Below are positions 1 through 12,955 of a stretch of DNA of 64,000 nt, piece by piece (the first letter of the stretch is position 1; the number at the start of each line of letters is the position of its first letter). A program made the translations under genes and the position numbers. This DNA comes from Gymnogyps californianus (Eukaryota > Chordata > Aves > Accipitriformes > Cathartidae). The notes beneath the pieces were generated by a model that saw only the letters and a list, made by a program, of their open reading frames with translations, ran no database searches and was not told the origin of the DNA. Location of the stretch: NCBI RefSeq assembly GCF_018139145.2, contig NC_059475.1:13130437-13194436 (forward strand). Reading direction: 5' to 3'.

Positions 1-3000
1 TTAAGAAATCAAAGCAGAGGGAAATAAAATTACTTGCATGACTGGAGTTGCCTAATATGCCAAAGATGGAGCTGGGGTTTTGAGTCCTCCGGCCACAGAG
101 CTACCTCTCTGATACTTCACCGTAGTTTAACAAGGTACTTGCTTTACCACTTTTGCATAAGCACTATTATTTTCTTCCAGAAATTAAACTTCCAGTTCCA
201 AGCAAAGCAAAGTGTGTAGATAAATAATAACAGTGAATTTCTCCTGTTCAAAGAAAAGGGAAGATAGATCTATCTTCAGCTTTACATGCTTACACTGTAA
301 ATGAGAACAAAGTATTAACTGTTTCACTGCTGATATATTGCAACAATTCCGACTTTCTTGGATTATAATAGGAGTTTGGGAGCAGAGGTGGAACTGGAAT
401 TAATTTCCTCAGATTATAAAAAATGAAATGGATTCCTGCTATTTCTCAGTATCTCTAACAAGGTACCTGTTATGACACTACAGAATAGATGGCAGGAAAA
501 TACTAGGTATACCTGTGGCAGGATGGATTTCATGTTGAAGTTTTTGAAAGTAACTGATCCAGCCAAGTAATGCTGTGCTGCCCCACTCTGTCTTCTTTTA
601 GGTCATTCTAAAAGACAATGCTTACTCTGGATCACTTTGCTGTTTATGAAGTGAAAACAAGATACTGCCTTCAAGTCAGAAAAGGCCTTCCTCTAACAAA
701 CAGCAGAGATTCAATGCCCCGTTTATTGTCCTGACATTTTGTTTTATCGTTCCAGTTTGCAGAGCGGTCTCCAGAGGTTTCTAAAGTATGCATGAATAAG
801 AGAGAGAAACGCACTCCTATTTTCTTTTGGGAACGTTGGGGATTTTAGCTTGGAGACAGGCCTGGCTGTCTATCTAAACCCATCTCTCTCATTCCTATTG
901 GCATTGGCAGGAATCCGGGTGGTGTACCCTCCTACCGCGTCTTCTACTTTTCCTTGCATTTTGTCTGTATACCTACCTTCATTGTCTATGCCATGCTGTT
1001 TGCTAACAAGTCCATGGTCTCCTCGGATGTCTTTTCCATTGGCTGACTTCTGTTAGCTTTATTTGTATTCCAGTGTTGTCTACAAGCACCAGTTAGTGAT
1101 TGAAGCCAGATTTCTTGGTCTTTCTACATGCATAAACTGTGTGTGTGTGTAAGCAATAACAAAGGTCCCTTTTTGATTGGAAAAAGGCAGATATAAGAAG
1201 TGGACAGGAGAAGGAGAAATACATGTTAACCTTCATCCATTTATTGGTAGTATACTACAAAGTGGTCAAATATGTCACCCTCTAAAAATTTTCAAAGGTT
1301 GTGGGGTGACTGGGCTCTAAGCAGGTTTATACAGTGTTGGTCTTGAAAAATTATGTATGGGAATCTTTGTTGCATATGGCAGAGAAGTGATGTTTATATC
1401 GCAGAATATAAATGAGATGCTAACTTGAATAGCTTTGCAGCATGGAATGTCTCTCTTTCCTTCATAGCTTTACATAGTTCAGTGCTTCGCCTTCTTCATG
1501 TCCTCATGCCCGAAGAATGCAGACGAATAGCTGAAAAAGGTTTGTCTCTAGTGCTGTTAGGTCATTAAGGTTCTTGGCCAAAAAATATCCCTGACCTCCC
1601 TGGTCAGAGGAAATGGCATCAACAGCAATAGTTTTAACGAGATTATAGCTAGTGTGTCTCAGCTGTTGTGTATGAGGCCTAAGGGTGCCTAAGGGGATAG
1701 AGCAAAACCTGCTGTAACTCTTCTTCTCATCCTTAAGCACATGTCTAGTGAAAACCTTTATGCTTCATTTCATGCAAGGATAATGCCTGCAGAAGATACA
1801 GAGAGGCATTCTTCCTGTGTCCATGTTTTTGTAAAACTTCAGGACACTGCCCATCAAAATCCTGAGAATGGAGGGTCTGTTGGCCTCTCCAGCTGAAGAA
1901 ATTCAGCTCTTTAAAGGAGCTGGGCATCAGTTATGAAAGTGTGTAATTGATACTGAACTGATTGTACCACAAGTTTTTACCTTTCAAATTTCAGGGCAAA
2001 CTACTTCCAACAAATCCATGCATGTGGACATGAAGCATTTTCATTTTTCTATCGGGGAGCAATCAGCACAGCTTTCTGCTACATAGCTAACACCTCCAGC
2101 AAATTTCCTCTGAACTGGAGCTGCCCTGTGGCCTTGCAGCACAAATGAACCTTTGACAGGTGTGATCTGAGAGAGACTGTTTACAACAGACACTGGAAAT
2201 GTTGTCAGGCTGGCATCAGGGGAGCACCTGAAAAGCTAATACTTGATCAAGGAGAAGCATCAGGAGTCAAATCCCAGGATCTTGAGTTCCAGCCAGCAAA
2301 CTGGCATTCTGCAGGAAGCAATAGAAAAATCTTGTGGAGTATTCTGTATTCTGCCTGCATTACTATATTTCTGAATACAATCAAATACCCTAAATCACAT
2401 AAGTTGTTTGCAAAGAGGTTGATAAGAAAACAGTGGTGGCATATGCCTTATCTCTCAGTCTTCCTCATAGTGGATGCTCCTGGTCCTTCACAATTCTCAC
2501 TGATCTTTTGGAGTTGTCTCTGCATTTATAGCTCCCTGGGGTCTGTGCCCAAATCGTGTTTTAACCTTCGGGACCCAAAGCTTCTAACATTGGATTTGAT
2601 GGCAGGAGGGCTCTAGGGGAACATCTTTTGGGTTCTTAAAAATTCTTCTGTTTCTGTTTTCTTGTTTGTGGCATTCCCCTTTGTATACAGACCTCTTCCA
2701 AACTGCTCCGGTTTGATTTTTTTTTTTTTTTATTTTTTTTTCCCCTTGTGTTTTCTGTCATCTTTCTTTTTGCCTTGGCTTCACAGTCCTCTGAAGAATA
2801 TTTTTATTCTGTCTCCACATCCTCCCATTTCAGTTGCCTCATGCACCTGCCCTAGTTTTTCTTGTGTTATTTGTACTGTGAGTTGTTGGATTTATTTTTT
2901 TTTTAAATTTTATCAAGAAAGTAGTTGAATCTTATTGCTTTATTAGAAAAGCTCACAGTAAAGCACTTGATCCTGTTTCCATATGGAAGGTGGAATACAC

Positions 3001-3849
3001 TGACTGTGTATAAACTGAGCCCTCAGTAGAGATTCCTCTGATGCTAGGAATCCTTTTCCATTGTCCCTCTGAGGAACCTGAGAAGAGTAATTGAAGAACA
3101 TGTATCTCAATTCCAAATCAATGTGCAACTCACATCTGTTATTTGAGAGTATAGTGCTTCACCCTTTCTGATAAAGAACCCGTATATGAGGAGTTGACAT
3201 AATCTTCCTCAAATGGTTAATACCTGATTACTTTCAGATGAAGTTGATTTTCTTGCAGTTATTGTTGTTGTTCCTAGTCCCACCCTTTCCTGTGTTGTGA
3301 ACCTTGCGGTAAGGTTTGCTTGTGTGATAGGGCCAGGCTAATTTCACCACATCCAGAAACCTAATGATTTAAACTTCTGGATTCAGTTCCAAATGGCCTA
3401 CGTTCCCATAAGGCTTGTGTTCATTACTGAGTATTGTTTTATGTATTTTCTCTATTATGTTAAAGACCTTTTGAATGTGGTCACCATTATGTACAAGTAT
3501 CTGCAGAACTGAGTATCCTTTGGGGAAACTGAGTCTTGGTTCTTTGAGCAAGCATGTAGTGTTGAAACAGAGCAATGCAGATGGATGTTAGAGCCCTAAA
3601 GGTGTCCTCATGGAGACAACATACAGGATCTCTCTTCTTCCTCCAGGTTTCCCTCCTGGAAACCTGAACTACCTGTGGGACTCCCAGGGCACCCATGCCA
3701 GCCCACTTTTGCCCTTTATTATTATCTCTCATATTGTCTTCACACAGAACATGAGTGTGTCTTTTGTAGGCATGTGGACCAGAATGACCACCAAAGGCTC
3801 GAGTGGCCTGTGTTGGTGAGCAAAGCCCCCTCTTTATCTTCTGGGGAGA

Positions 3850-3911
3850 CCCCCCCCCCGCCCCCCCAATCTCGCCCCCAAAAAAACCAAAAACCACCCC
3901 CCAAAACCAGA
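3850..3911. repeat. C-rich/A-rich low-complexity tract
   Basis: A run of ten C (3850-3859), one G, then seven C is followed by alternating C and A blocks up to about 3911. Such tracts are common in avian DNA. The complementary G-rich strand could form non-B structures. Open frames across it on both strands are caused by the low complexity and do not indicate a gene. Confidence 0.85.
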
Positions 3912-6229
3912 ATATGTAGGCAGTGACACTGCAAGAGCTTTTGCATGGCTATTTACAGAGACAACACTTTTCAGGGGGGGCAGAATCAATGGTATACTTT
4001 ACTGTGTACGCTTTAGAAAGAAAATATAAATTGTCCAGATTTATCAAGGAACAGTGAAACTCCTTGGTGTGTCATGAAACCATTGTGTGTAATGACATGT
4101 AATACCTGAACACAGCATTTGCGCTGAAGTCTGTTGAAATAAGGGACTGTCATTCTAATGGTTTGAGTAAGGAGACTTTGGGTAAAGCTCTTCGGAAACA
4201 GCAATGTTGCCTGACACTTGGAGTATAGTTTGTTTTCTTTTAATGAACAAGGCTTTCTCCATGACTTTGCTTTTTGAAAAGCGATGTTTGCTATGCAGGA
4301 TATGAATCACTGCAGATGGACTGGTTCATTGGTTTTAAACGTGTTGCCTCTTTACTTGGCTAAGCAAGTAAAACTTTGCTACTAGCCAGGTGATGGCTGA
4401 GATTGTCACAGGCCTAACATATTTAATGAGATAAATTTATTTTTTTTAGCAAAGGGCCATTCTACTTAAAAGGTGTTTGGATTCTGTGTGTGCACACTAC
4501 TGCCAAGCACAGGAAAAGTAGTGAGGTTAGCACTCGTGTACTTTGTTAAGAGGCATGGACTTCACTGACTTTTGGGGATATCCCTATCTGAATTGGAAAA
4601 GAGGAAGGAAGATTCTCTTTGGGACAACTTTTTTCTTCCTTCTTGAAATATAACCTGAATCAAAGGAAATGTTTTTTTTTTTTTTGTTGTTTGTTTTGAA
4701 ATTAAACTCCAGCTAAACTTCAAAGTACAATTTTTGTTTTGAAATGAAATCTCAATACACTTCATTTTAGAAAATGTTGCAGAAAAAACATGTCCTTAAT
4801 TATTTACAGGTAAAATATTTCAGTGTGGATTTTGTACCACCAAATCTTACTTTTTTGATGAACAAAACATTTAAAGAAATTAAACTTGCTTGAATATTCT
4901 TGTCCATTTTAACAGTCATGGAAACATCCAGATCATTTAGTCCCAATCTCCTCTAGATCCTGGTGGCATAGTGATTTTTAAGGCAATCTCTGCTTTCCGA
5001 AAATTGAAATAAACAAACAAACAATGCAGGTAGGTTATTTAGAAAGTAGAAAGCTGTATGTAAAATGGTACCTCTCCCCAAACAAAATTATCTATATCAA
5101 GAAACTGTATCTTGGTTTTCTGGTGGCATATAGTATAGGAAGTCACTATGAAGGTGCCTATGCAGTTTATACCATTTTTAAAAAAACAGATTTGAAACTC
5201 TCATGCGTAATTTCTCTGTTGACCATATGCCCCATTTCTGGCTTGTATTAGTTTTGCACATCACTGTGTCACACTGCAGAACCTGCAATAACTTCTGAAA
5301 GCTTATACAGTGCACCTGATTGTTGGTGTCTTTCTTTGGCAGAAATCAGCTCTCTGGATTCCTCTGCCTTTACCTATGAACAGGAAAGAAAGAAAAAGAT
5401 TTTTTTGTTTTGTTTGAAAGGATGGTGTGTAAAGAGGAAGAGTGAATCTCCAAAACCAAAAATAAAACAGCTCCAATACCGAACTCCAGTTTTCTGCCAG
5501 TGCCTCCAGCCTGTGCTCCCAACAGGCAGAGTAATGCGAGGCCAGAGTGCTCACAAGGATTGTTGTGTATCCTGAGGAAAGCTCTCTGTTGTAGTTCTAG
5601 TTTTGTTGTTGGGCTGCAAAGAAGCTCCCTGCCACGTTGCATTTCGTGAAAATGGCAGAACCTTTTGGTAATTTGTTTTTCTGGGGATAGCAAACTTCTT
5701 TTAAGTTGTTCATTTTTATCCTCAGATTAGCTAGGAAAATCTGCATAGCTGAGAACCTTGCTAAGTGTGAATAACTGAATTTACCCATCAGCCCTTTTTG
5801 TGAGCAGGATATTGTATGTTTCTGTGATGCAGTATTTCTGTTTGAAGGAAAGATGCTAGCTTGCAAAAGTGCCTTTCCTGTTCACTACATCTGATTGTGT
5901 AAGCAGGGATGTTTTGAACTCTGCCTGAACCAGATTGGTATCATACCCTGGAATTAATCACCAGGAAAACCAGTGACCCAGCTGGTCTGCTACCAGCATA
6001 GCTGCTGCTTCTTAAGCTCCTCCATGGGTCAAAAGCAAGGTGCTGAATGTCTCTGGAAAAGATGTTCTGATACTTCTCCTTTCTCCAAAATTCACCTTTG
6101 CTGCCAGCCCCCCTGACTCTCCTTTGACACTTGTCCTAATCATGCTTCAGGGTCCATCAAGCCAGGGAGGATGACCAGCAAATGGAAACAGAGTGTGGTG
6201 TGCATGTTGCTGTCAGGGAGCAGTGAGCA

Positions 6230-6640
6230 AGGGCTGTCCCGTGAGGAAGGATGAGCCAGGAGCTGAGGGTGACCGCAGCACAGGCAGGACAGTGCTCTCG
6301 CCGACCACGGCGCAGTCCCACAGCACCCGAGCGGGACCAGGTTGGTGACAGTGACAGGTTTCACTGGCAGGTTTCACTGGCAGCCCAGTGATCACCGGGG
6401 CAGATTCAAAGGGAAGAGCCAGGACCAAGTTCAATCCAGGCAGCAAGTCAGGCCCAGCAAGGACAGGGCTAGGGGTGGGCGAACCTGCAGCATGGCTCAG
6501 CCTGAGCTTAAACCAGGCTTCTGGTCCCTTGGGCAGCGGCTGTGTGGGTGCAGGTCCCAGGTCAGGCTGGTCAGGACGTTTAAGGGCTGTTGGTGCACTC
6601 AGGGCCCCGACAGCTGCTCTGATATGGACCAGACACTGAC
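6230..6640. other. GC-richer patch with scattered CpG
   Basis: This stretch is visibly richer in G and C than its surroundings and holds several CpGs around 6298-6335. It also carries a short direct repeat of a CAGGTTTCACTGG unit near 6355-6380. CpG density is too low and patchy for a clear CpG-island promoter, and no start site or first exon is apparent. It may be an old GC-rich repeat or a decayed regulatory region. Open frames on both strands reflect the low stop-codon density of GC-rich DNA. Confidence 0.4.
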
Positions 6641-8097
6641 ATGCTAATGGCACGTGTTATTTACTATGTAAGAAGTCCTTCTGGGCTCTGTGAGACAGCT
6701 CAGTGAATAAAGCGCTACTGAGTGTGAGTAAGGAACAGTAGGGCTTCCTTTCTGGAGGCCAAATGGTGTGTTATGAGTGTACCCCAAGCCAAAGCAAGGG
6801 AGAGTCCAACATTTCACTTCCTGAGGGGCAGACTGAGAAATTGGTTGAGTCTTGATGGGTTGGAGCTGCTGTCTCCTGCCTGCTGGTGTCCCCTGCAGTC
6901 CCAGGGTAAAGCTCTCCGCAGCTGGGGTGGGCAATCCACTCCCTTCCTCCCTCATACAGTTATCCAGGACTGCCAGCGCTCTCCACTGTCTCTGCCCACT
7001 TGAGTCGGAAAAGATACGCTGAGTTAGCAGAAGCCAGTGTCTCCTCTGTGCTTCTCATAAAGGCGCACGAGGGCAGGGAAGGGCATTGTGCATCTTTACC
7101 CAAGCAGCTGTTACAGCTAGTCCTTGTGATAACACTTCACTTGTGCCTAAGGTTGAACTGTAAACTCCTCTGCTGGCATATAGTTGCCTGCTGAGTAATG
7201 GGGACCACTCCTCTCTGGAGATGCTTACTAGTGCAGGATAGGCATATTCTGCCCTGCAGCATCTTTCATTTAAAGTGTTGCAGGCATTGCTTCTGTCTGG
7301 CAAGACAAAAGAAAGCTTCCCATTAAGGCAGCCTCCCTCTGTCCTGCCTTCTGTCCTGCACTATTTTGGAGTATGGGTGGGATGATTCCCAAAGGGCCCA
7401 CAAGACTGTCCTTGGGTGGTGGCACTGGTGAACTTTATTTGTTGAACCAAATACAACAAAGTGAAAAACACAGTGTTGTATTTGTATTTTCATGGCATCC
7501 TGCTGTCTTACCCTTTGTGCGCTAATTACACTTATGCATGCCAGAGAGAGGGACATTTCTGTGTTAATGAAGAGTTTGGGTGAATATAAGTTTTGGAAAA
7601 GGGGAGAAAAAGAGTGTTTTCCCTGAATCTGTTTCTTTAGGATCAATTGACGTTCTGCCTGCACACTAAAGGAGCATAAAAATAAATCTAGTTCAGTGTA
7701 TGGTTTTGTTTTGAATATCAAATAGAGCTGAAAAGCCCAGGTGCAGAATCCATGTGGATGAGAAAGCTGGGGAGGGAGAAGTGTAATCTACTGACTCAAG
7801 CGTCACCCCTTCGGCGGCCTTTCCACTCTGATACCAGCTCCAATGCTGGCTTCGTTGGCATGTGGCAAATTCCCAGAGACTGGTATTTCCAAGCAACACG
7901 AGCTCAGAAAACAGTATCTCTCTCCTCCAGTTTTCTCTTGTTGGGTGTTGGATGTGCAGTGCTCGTGAGCTGTCCTGGCAGGAAGGGCTCATGGTGTGGT
8001 GAAATGAGGTTACCTGCCTGCCCCGCAGCAGTGCAGTGGTGCCTGAGGTGTCAACAGCCCTAGAAAGGTCCTCTTGGGCAGTCAGAGCCAATGCCTT

Positions 8098-8290
8098 GCT
8101 ATTGGGAGGTGAACATATGCCTTTTAAATGATGCAGCAGGTACCGTTTTGACCCAGTGGTTCTGCTTGTTGGAAAGCTGTTCCAGTACTTTGCTAGTCCA
8201 GTGGTTATAAATGTTTTCCTAATTTCCAGCCTAGGATTATTTGTGGTCAGTTTCTGTCTAATTTGTCCTTGAGTCAATGAGAAGAAAATG
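8098..8290 (-). mobile_element. CR1-type LINE remnant (end of ORF2 and 3' region), antisense
   Basis: On the minus strand the frame running down from 8277 contains RLEIRKTF followed about 12 residues later by KYWNSFP (roughly 8157-8232). This is the arrangement (R-L-D-x-R-K-x-F ... x-W-N-x-L-P) conserved at the C-terminal end of CR1/L3 clade LINE ORF2 proteins. The nucleotide sequence around it also follows the CR1 consensus I know. Only this tail is recognisable: no reverse transcriptase or endonuclease domain is present, so the copy is 5'-truncated, as most avian CR1s are, and dead. The divergence implies an old insertion. The open frame continues to 7693 by chance and is not a gene. Confidence 0.75.
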
Positions 8291-10688
8291 AACGCCGAGT
8301 GCAGTGAATGAGATCTGCCTTGAGAGCTTGTGGAAAAAGCTGGCTGAGCAGGTCACTCTCCTGGTCTTGCAGCAGTAGCCTGGTGACTCCACACTTGCCT
8401 GAAAATATTCAGTGCAGTTCTGATGTCCTTTAAAATGAAGGAACATGGGTCTGGTCCCAAGCTTGGAGAAGCCTGTGGAAAGGCCCATGTTGATTTCAGT
8501 GGTCTTGAGAATTAAGTCTTACAAGGTTTGCATAGAGCTGGCGCCAGATGTGTCTCCCACCCACAGTTCAGGCAATGAACATGTGTGCACAAGGCTGGTG
8601 CAATTATGAGAGAGTTCAAAGGGAGCTATACGTCCAAGGAGAAATATTCATAGCCTGATCTGTGCCTCAACAGTATACTTCCACACAGCTGCCATCTGTA
8701 GCATGGGGCCTCTCCAGAGAAGGGAACATCCGATGCGCCCTGGTCCCCCAGGAGTATGAGCTGTACGCACATGTTCCCTGGGGACTGAGATGAAGTTACT
8801 GCATGTGTGGTTCCTGTGTGTTTATTTTGTGAAAGCCCTGGTCAGGTTGTTTAGGTCAGGAGCGCACAGCAGCTTGCTTGCTTGCAGTTTGATCTGGAAG
8901 AAAGGTCTTTGGTAGAGTGTGTTTTTGCCGTTAACATGGATATTTTTTGGGAGTGAAGCTGAAGTGTAGGCAGCACATAATGATTCATGTGGAAACAGTA
9001 ATTGCAGGAATGGCTGTGGAAGGGGTTACAAGTAGAGCTAGTGAATGGGAAGATGATGTTCTCGAACACTATAATTTGTTGAGAAAAGCCTGATGTGCAG
9101 ATGAATATGCTGATATTTGCTCCAAGAAAATACCAGAAAGTTTTGATGGTGTGAAACCTCATGCCCTGGGTTGGTGGATCCTAAGTTGTTCTTGTTTTTC
9201 ATCTCCAGAAGTGCCATTTTTGGGGTATGAATTCCTCTGATTTCTCAAACACAGCCGGTGTGGGGCAGGGAAGAGTTGACCTTCAGTAGGTAGGACATGG
9301 TGTCAGAACATGGCGTTGGTCACATCCTGAATCTCTGTCTCCCCAGGGAGACTACAGCTGTGTCACGCCCCCAACATGGTGGCAGCATGCTGCAAGTAGT
9401 AGTTGTCAGCTTTCACACAGAGAGAGAAAGCTATCATTGAAACTACAAATGGTCATCAAATGTCTCTCATTTATGTCATTAAATGTAGCATTGCAGACAT
9501 TTGGGTCAGGGCGTGCTGGTCTGGCCTTCCAGTATTCAAATTCCAGTCTGGTTGATTTCTTTTCACTCTTCTTCATCTTCATGCATCCTGTAAGGGCTAC
9601 CATGTTGTGGTCCACATGCTGCTGTTTTGCTGACAAGTGAAGCAGTTCATGTTTGCTCTGTATACAATTACAGTGGCTAAGGGCATTTAAAGTGAGAGCT
9701 GGGAGTGTTTTGTCACAGTGTGCTCTTACACAGTGTGATTGTGCGGGAGATGGTGGGTGATAAATGCAAAAGAAAAAACCCCAACTTTTCTTTCTTACTC
9801 TTGTCAACGCTACCAATTTTAATGTGGGATTTTTTTTTTAATATTAGTTTGGTTTTTTTCGTCCTTCTTTTAAGGCCCAGGTTCCTGGACTTCAGTGATT
9901 ATTAGAAATCTTGACCCTCTCTGGCTTTTATAGCTACATGGGAAAGCTTGGAAACAAAGGCTTGAAATCTGTAAAGCTAATAGGAGGAGTTCAACCTTTA
10001 TTTATACCTAAAATTTTATGATTTCTTTAGGTCACCTTATAGCATCTCAGGGACCCGTCTCAAGGCACTGAAGCACTTAAACCCAGTAGTACAAGTTTCT
10101 TTTTATTCTCACTCTCCACTTGCTGGTGTGGTGTTGGAGGGAGAGCAGGAGATGAGACTGTGACTCAGCCTCTCTCCCAGCAAGCTGATAGGCATGACAG
10201 GAGAAAATTGCGTCTACCTGGAGTGGTGAAGCAATTGCATTCACTGAATGGAAAGGAACTGGCACCTTACCTTATCTTGGGGCAGGGGTGAAGTGATATC
10301 TTTCATTATCCTTAACATGGATGAGTATCTACAAGGGATGGTCAAACCCACACCTTTGTGTAACCGTTATTATTTACAGCTCAGTTACCTTCCTACTGAT
10401 GTCACTGGAAATATATTTAATATTGCTACCATCTCTTAGCATTACCAAAGATCTTGCCAGAAGAGAATCTGGTAGTCCAGAATTCCAGCTCTGTGTAAAT
10501 AAACAAATATTTCAGTAAATCCCTGAGAATGGAAGCTGGGGGCCTTGGCATGACAAGCAAACCCATCAAAAATGGATTTTTTTTTTATTTTGTTTTGCAT
10601 TTGATTTTAATAACAGGCAAAATTTTCCAAGCAGGAGGATTGCACATACTGTATGCAATTTGTCTAAAGAATACTTTCTCTAGAAGGA

Positions 10689-10707
10689 GGGGGGGGGGGG
10701 GGGGGGG
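10689..10707. repeat. Poly-G run, 19 bases
   Basis: An uninterrupted run of 19 G follows AGAAGGA and is followed by AAAGAGG. Runs like this form G-quadruplexes in vitro and are prone to slippage, so the true length may differ from the assembly. Confidence 0.95.
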
Positions 10708-11185
10708 AAAGAGGAGAAAAGGAATAATTTCACAGAGAGAATCTCCTACTGCTTTTGTCTTCCATTGAAAATGAGGTGCTAACGCATAAGCTGGAAGCTT
10801 TCTCCTGCATCAGGATAATACAACCTTATGACCATGCTCTCCACTTTGCTCCTGTTCCAGTAACTGCAATGAAGTCTGCAATGAAGGTGAGCAGGGGTGT
10901 TTGACCAGGGCTGTTTGCTACCCAGGCACTCCCCTCCTTTAATACCTGCTTTTCGGAGCAGAGCTTTGCAGGAAATCAGATGTGATTGTGCATTGAGTCT
11001 TTTTTTTCCTGCCAGCCACCCAGATGAGGCTAGTCTAATTTGCTTCCAAGGTTTTTAATTGGGACCAAAGCGTTTTGAGGTTTCATTTTCAGATCCTTGA
11101 AGGTTTGATTGGTCCTTGGCACCTTTCAATGCCTATCCAGTTTTATTTGGTAGAATGCAAACAGGTTGAAAGCATTGAACTGTTT

Positions 11186-11209
11186 AAAAAAAAAAAAAAA
11201 AAAAAAAAA
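11186..11209. repeat. Poly-A run, 24 bases
   Basis: An uninterrupted run of 24 A. The sequence upstream shows no recognisable cDNA or SINE body and I see no flanking target-site duplication, so I call it a simple repeat and not the tail of a processed pseudogene. Confidence 0.9.
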
Positions 11210-11929
11210 TCCATCCAACCCTCCCCCAACCCCTTCTGCCCCAAAAACCCCTTCCTGGATTTGAAGTTTCATAGAAACTTGCCTGTTGATTCAGACAGCA
11301 AGGCATGCAGGAAGAAGGTCTTTGCATCAATAATAACCAAATGAGTGGGGTGTAGCTAGTCGCTCTGCTGCGTGGTTTTCAGACAGCATGTTATTTGACT
11401 GCATCGTTACAGCTTTAAAACTGGGCAGATTACCAGGGTGCTGTCTATATTTAAATGGCTGTATGCTCTGGGTTAGCTTTGGAGCCCAGCAGCTTGTATG
11501 GTGTTTGCGTTTTTGTGGACACATTAATGACAGGAACAATCTTTTGCCTTCAAGTGTCTGTGGATAGAGTTTCTTATCAGTCATTTCAGCACCTGATTAG
11601 CAGGTGCAAACAGGTGCTTGGGCATCTAAAACCTTGGCTAATTGTAGGCATGAACTGTGACTTCAAAACTAGATACTACCCACTTAACGAAGCAGCCTCT
11701 ATTTGGCAGGTGCTGTACCTTGGTAGAGAGCTAGCATGGTTTCCCTTGCTTTACCTTAGGGTTACAAGGTTAACCTTGTATTGCCAAATATGTGTTTGTT
11801 TTGTTTTAAAAAACTTTTACAGGGCATTAGTTGTTTCATCACTGGTCACAGTCTGCAGGTAGTAGTCACAGCTTTATGGGCATCAGAAGAGCATTAGTCA
11901 CCTACAAATGGTAACAATCTGGTTTATTA

Positions 11930-12030
11930 ATAACTGCATCTTTATGATAACCCATGAATGAGGCAAACAAGTATTATAATCCTGCACTGAAGCATTGAGA
12001 TTTTGATGTAACTTTGGGTAGGTCGATGGT
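11930..12030 (+). mobile_element. MIR/CORE-SINE-like fragment
   Basis: The segment with GATAACCCATGA, then GTATTATAATCC, then an A/G-rich stretch and TGTAACTTTGGGTAGGTC follows the order of blocks in the conserved half of MIR-type SINEs (AACCCTATGA, ATTATTATCC, TAACTTGCCCAAGGTC). It is highly diverged and was identified by eye only. Alternative: an L2 LINE 3' end, which shares part of this sequence. Confidence 0.4.
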
Positions 12031-12875
12031 ACCATGTTAAAATTGAAACTTAGGGTTTGGAAGGTCTTGTTCTGCCCGTGCTCTCACCAGCAGGCAACAG
12101 GCTGCACCTGCACTGATGTGATGTGCACTTGCGGGTGGGCAGCACAAGCTGGGTGAGAACAGAGATAGCAGTGCCTGGCTCCCGGCTCCGAGCTTGCCTC
12201 CAGGTGACCTTTCTTTCTAACTGAGGATTGCAGAATCTTTTTCTTCTGACATCGACCACTCAATGATATTGAGGAAAAGGAGCAGCAGATCAGGACAGTT
12301 AAAATAAGCTAAATATAACATTGTTGGGAATCAGAATGGCTTTACTTTGCCAGAGAAGAGTCATGCTTCACATGTGAATGATCTTCCTTTGACCTAAACT
12401 TAAACCATGAGTTCAGGGAACAACCATTTATAGAATTGGTTAGGTCTGTAATTCGCTGTGTGAATAACAGGATAGTCTGAAAGAGAAAACAAAGATCCTT
12501 ACTTCTCAGCAAAGAAGCAGAATAAAGACTATCAAATTCTCTTGGGTTTTCTTGTTGTTACTGGTGTGTGGGTTTTTTTCTTTTTTCCCTCCCTTGTGGA
12601 GCAGAATTGGTGGGGTTTCAGAAATAGTTTCAGTCAGTGTAAACCATTTCCTATTTCGGCTGGCAGCTGTTCTCTCAGTGTTTGCAGCTGAGGGGCACAG
12701 CAACACTCCTTAAGAAACAATTGCTTGTGAAGAACAGATGAGTCTGAGGTTCTGGTTAAGGGAGAAGGCACCCCCATAAATTACTGCATTATTATATATC
12801 AAGAATACTTTTGTAGTCTGTCATTGGAGCAACCATTGAGTGGGATTCTGCATCCCACACTTGAAAATGGTCCCA

Positions 12876-12955
12876 GCTCAGCCAAATACTTGAGCATGTG
12901 CTTGAAAGCTAAGCATTGACTTCAGCAGCTTGCCTAAGGGCTGACTCAGGTTTCA
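12876..12955. repeat. Degraded palindromic amniote repeat
   Basis: The segment contains CAAATACTTGAGCATGTGCTT followed by TTGACTTCAG and GGCTGACTCAGG in relaxed form. It resembles the arms of a palindromic, MITE-like repeat widespread in reptiles and birds, with AAGCATGTGCTTAA arms around a CATTGACTTCAATG centre. Only one arm and part of the centre remain. The family is recognised from memory and not confirmed by alignment. Confidence 0.45.

Larger units (their letters stand above)
1..8097. other. Non-coding region, no gene recognised
   Basis: No open frame here is longer than about 146 codons and none resembles a known protein. Content is ordinary unique-looking vertebrate DNA with T-rich tracts (2717-2741, 4671-4685), a C/A-rich patch at 3850-3910 and a GC-richer patch at 6230-6640. 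I see no CR1, SINE or LTR that I can support in this stretch. It could be intron or intergenic DNA; the sequence alone does not decide. Confidence 0.6.
8291..12875. other. Non-coding region with a G run, an A run and one MIR-like fragment
   Basis: No gene is recognised. Open frames are all under about 140 codons and unlike known proteins. Landmarks are the 19-base G run at 10689, the 24-base A run at 11186 and a MIR-like fragment near 11.93-12.03 kb, each listed separately. The rest looks like unique intron or intergenic DNA. Confidence 0.55.

Noticed and set aside
6213..6653. CpG-island promoter with overlapping open frames
   Set aside because: CpGs are clustered only in about 40 bp and the patch lacks a recognisable first exon or donor. 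Open frames occur on both strands.
7693..8277. 194-codon minus-strand open frame as a gene
   Set aside because: Its first 40 residues are a CR1 ORF2 tail and the rest matches nothing. There is no splice or promoter context.
9669..9682. miR-27-like ACAGTGGCTAAG
   Set aside because: Only a 12-base match, with no hairpin partner nearby.
11186..11209. Poly-A tail of a processed pseudogene
   Set aside because: No cDNA-like sequence precedes it and no flanking duplication could be found.
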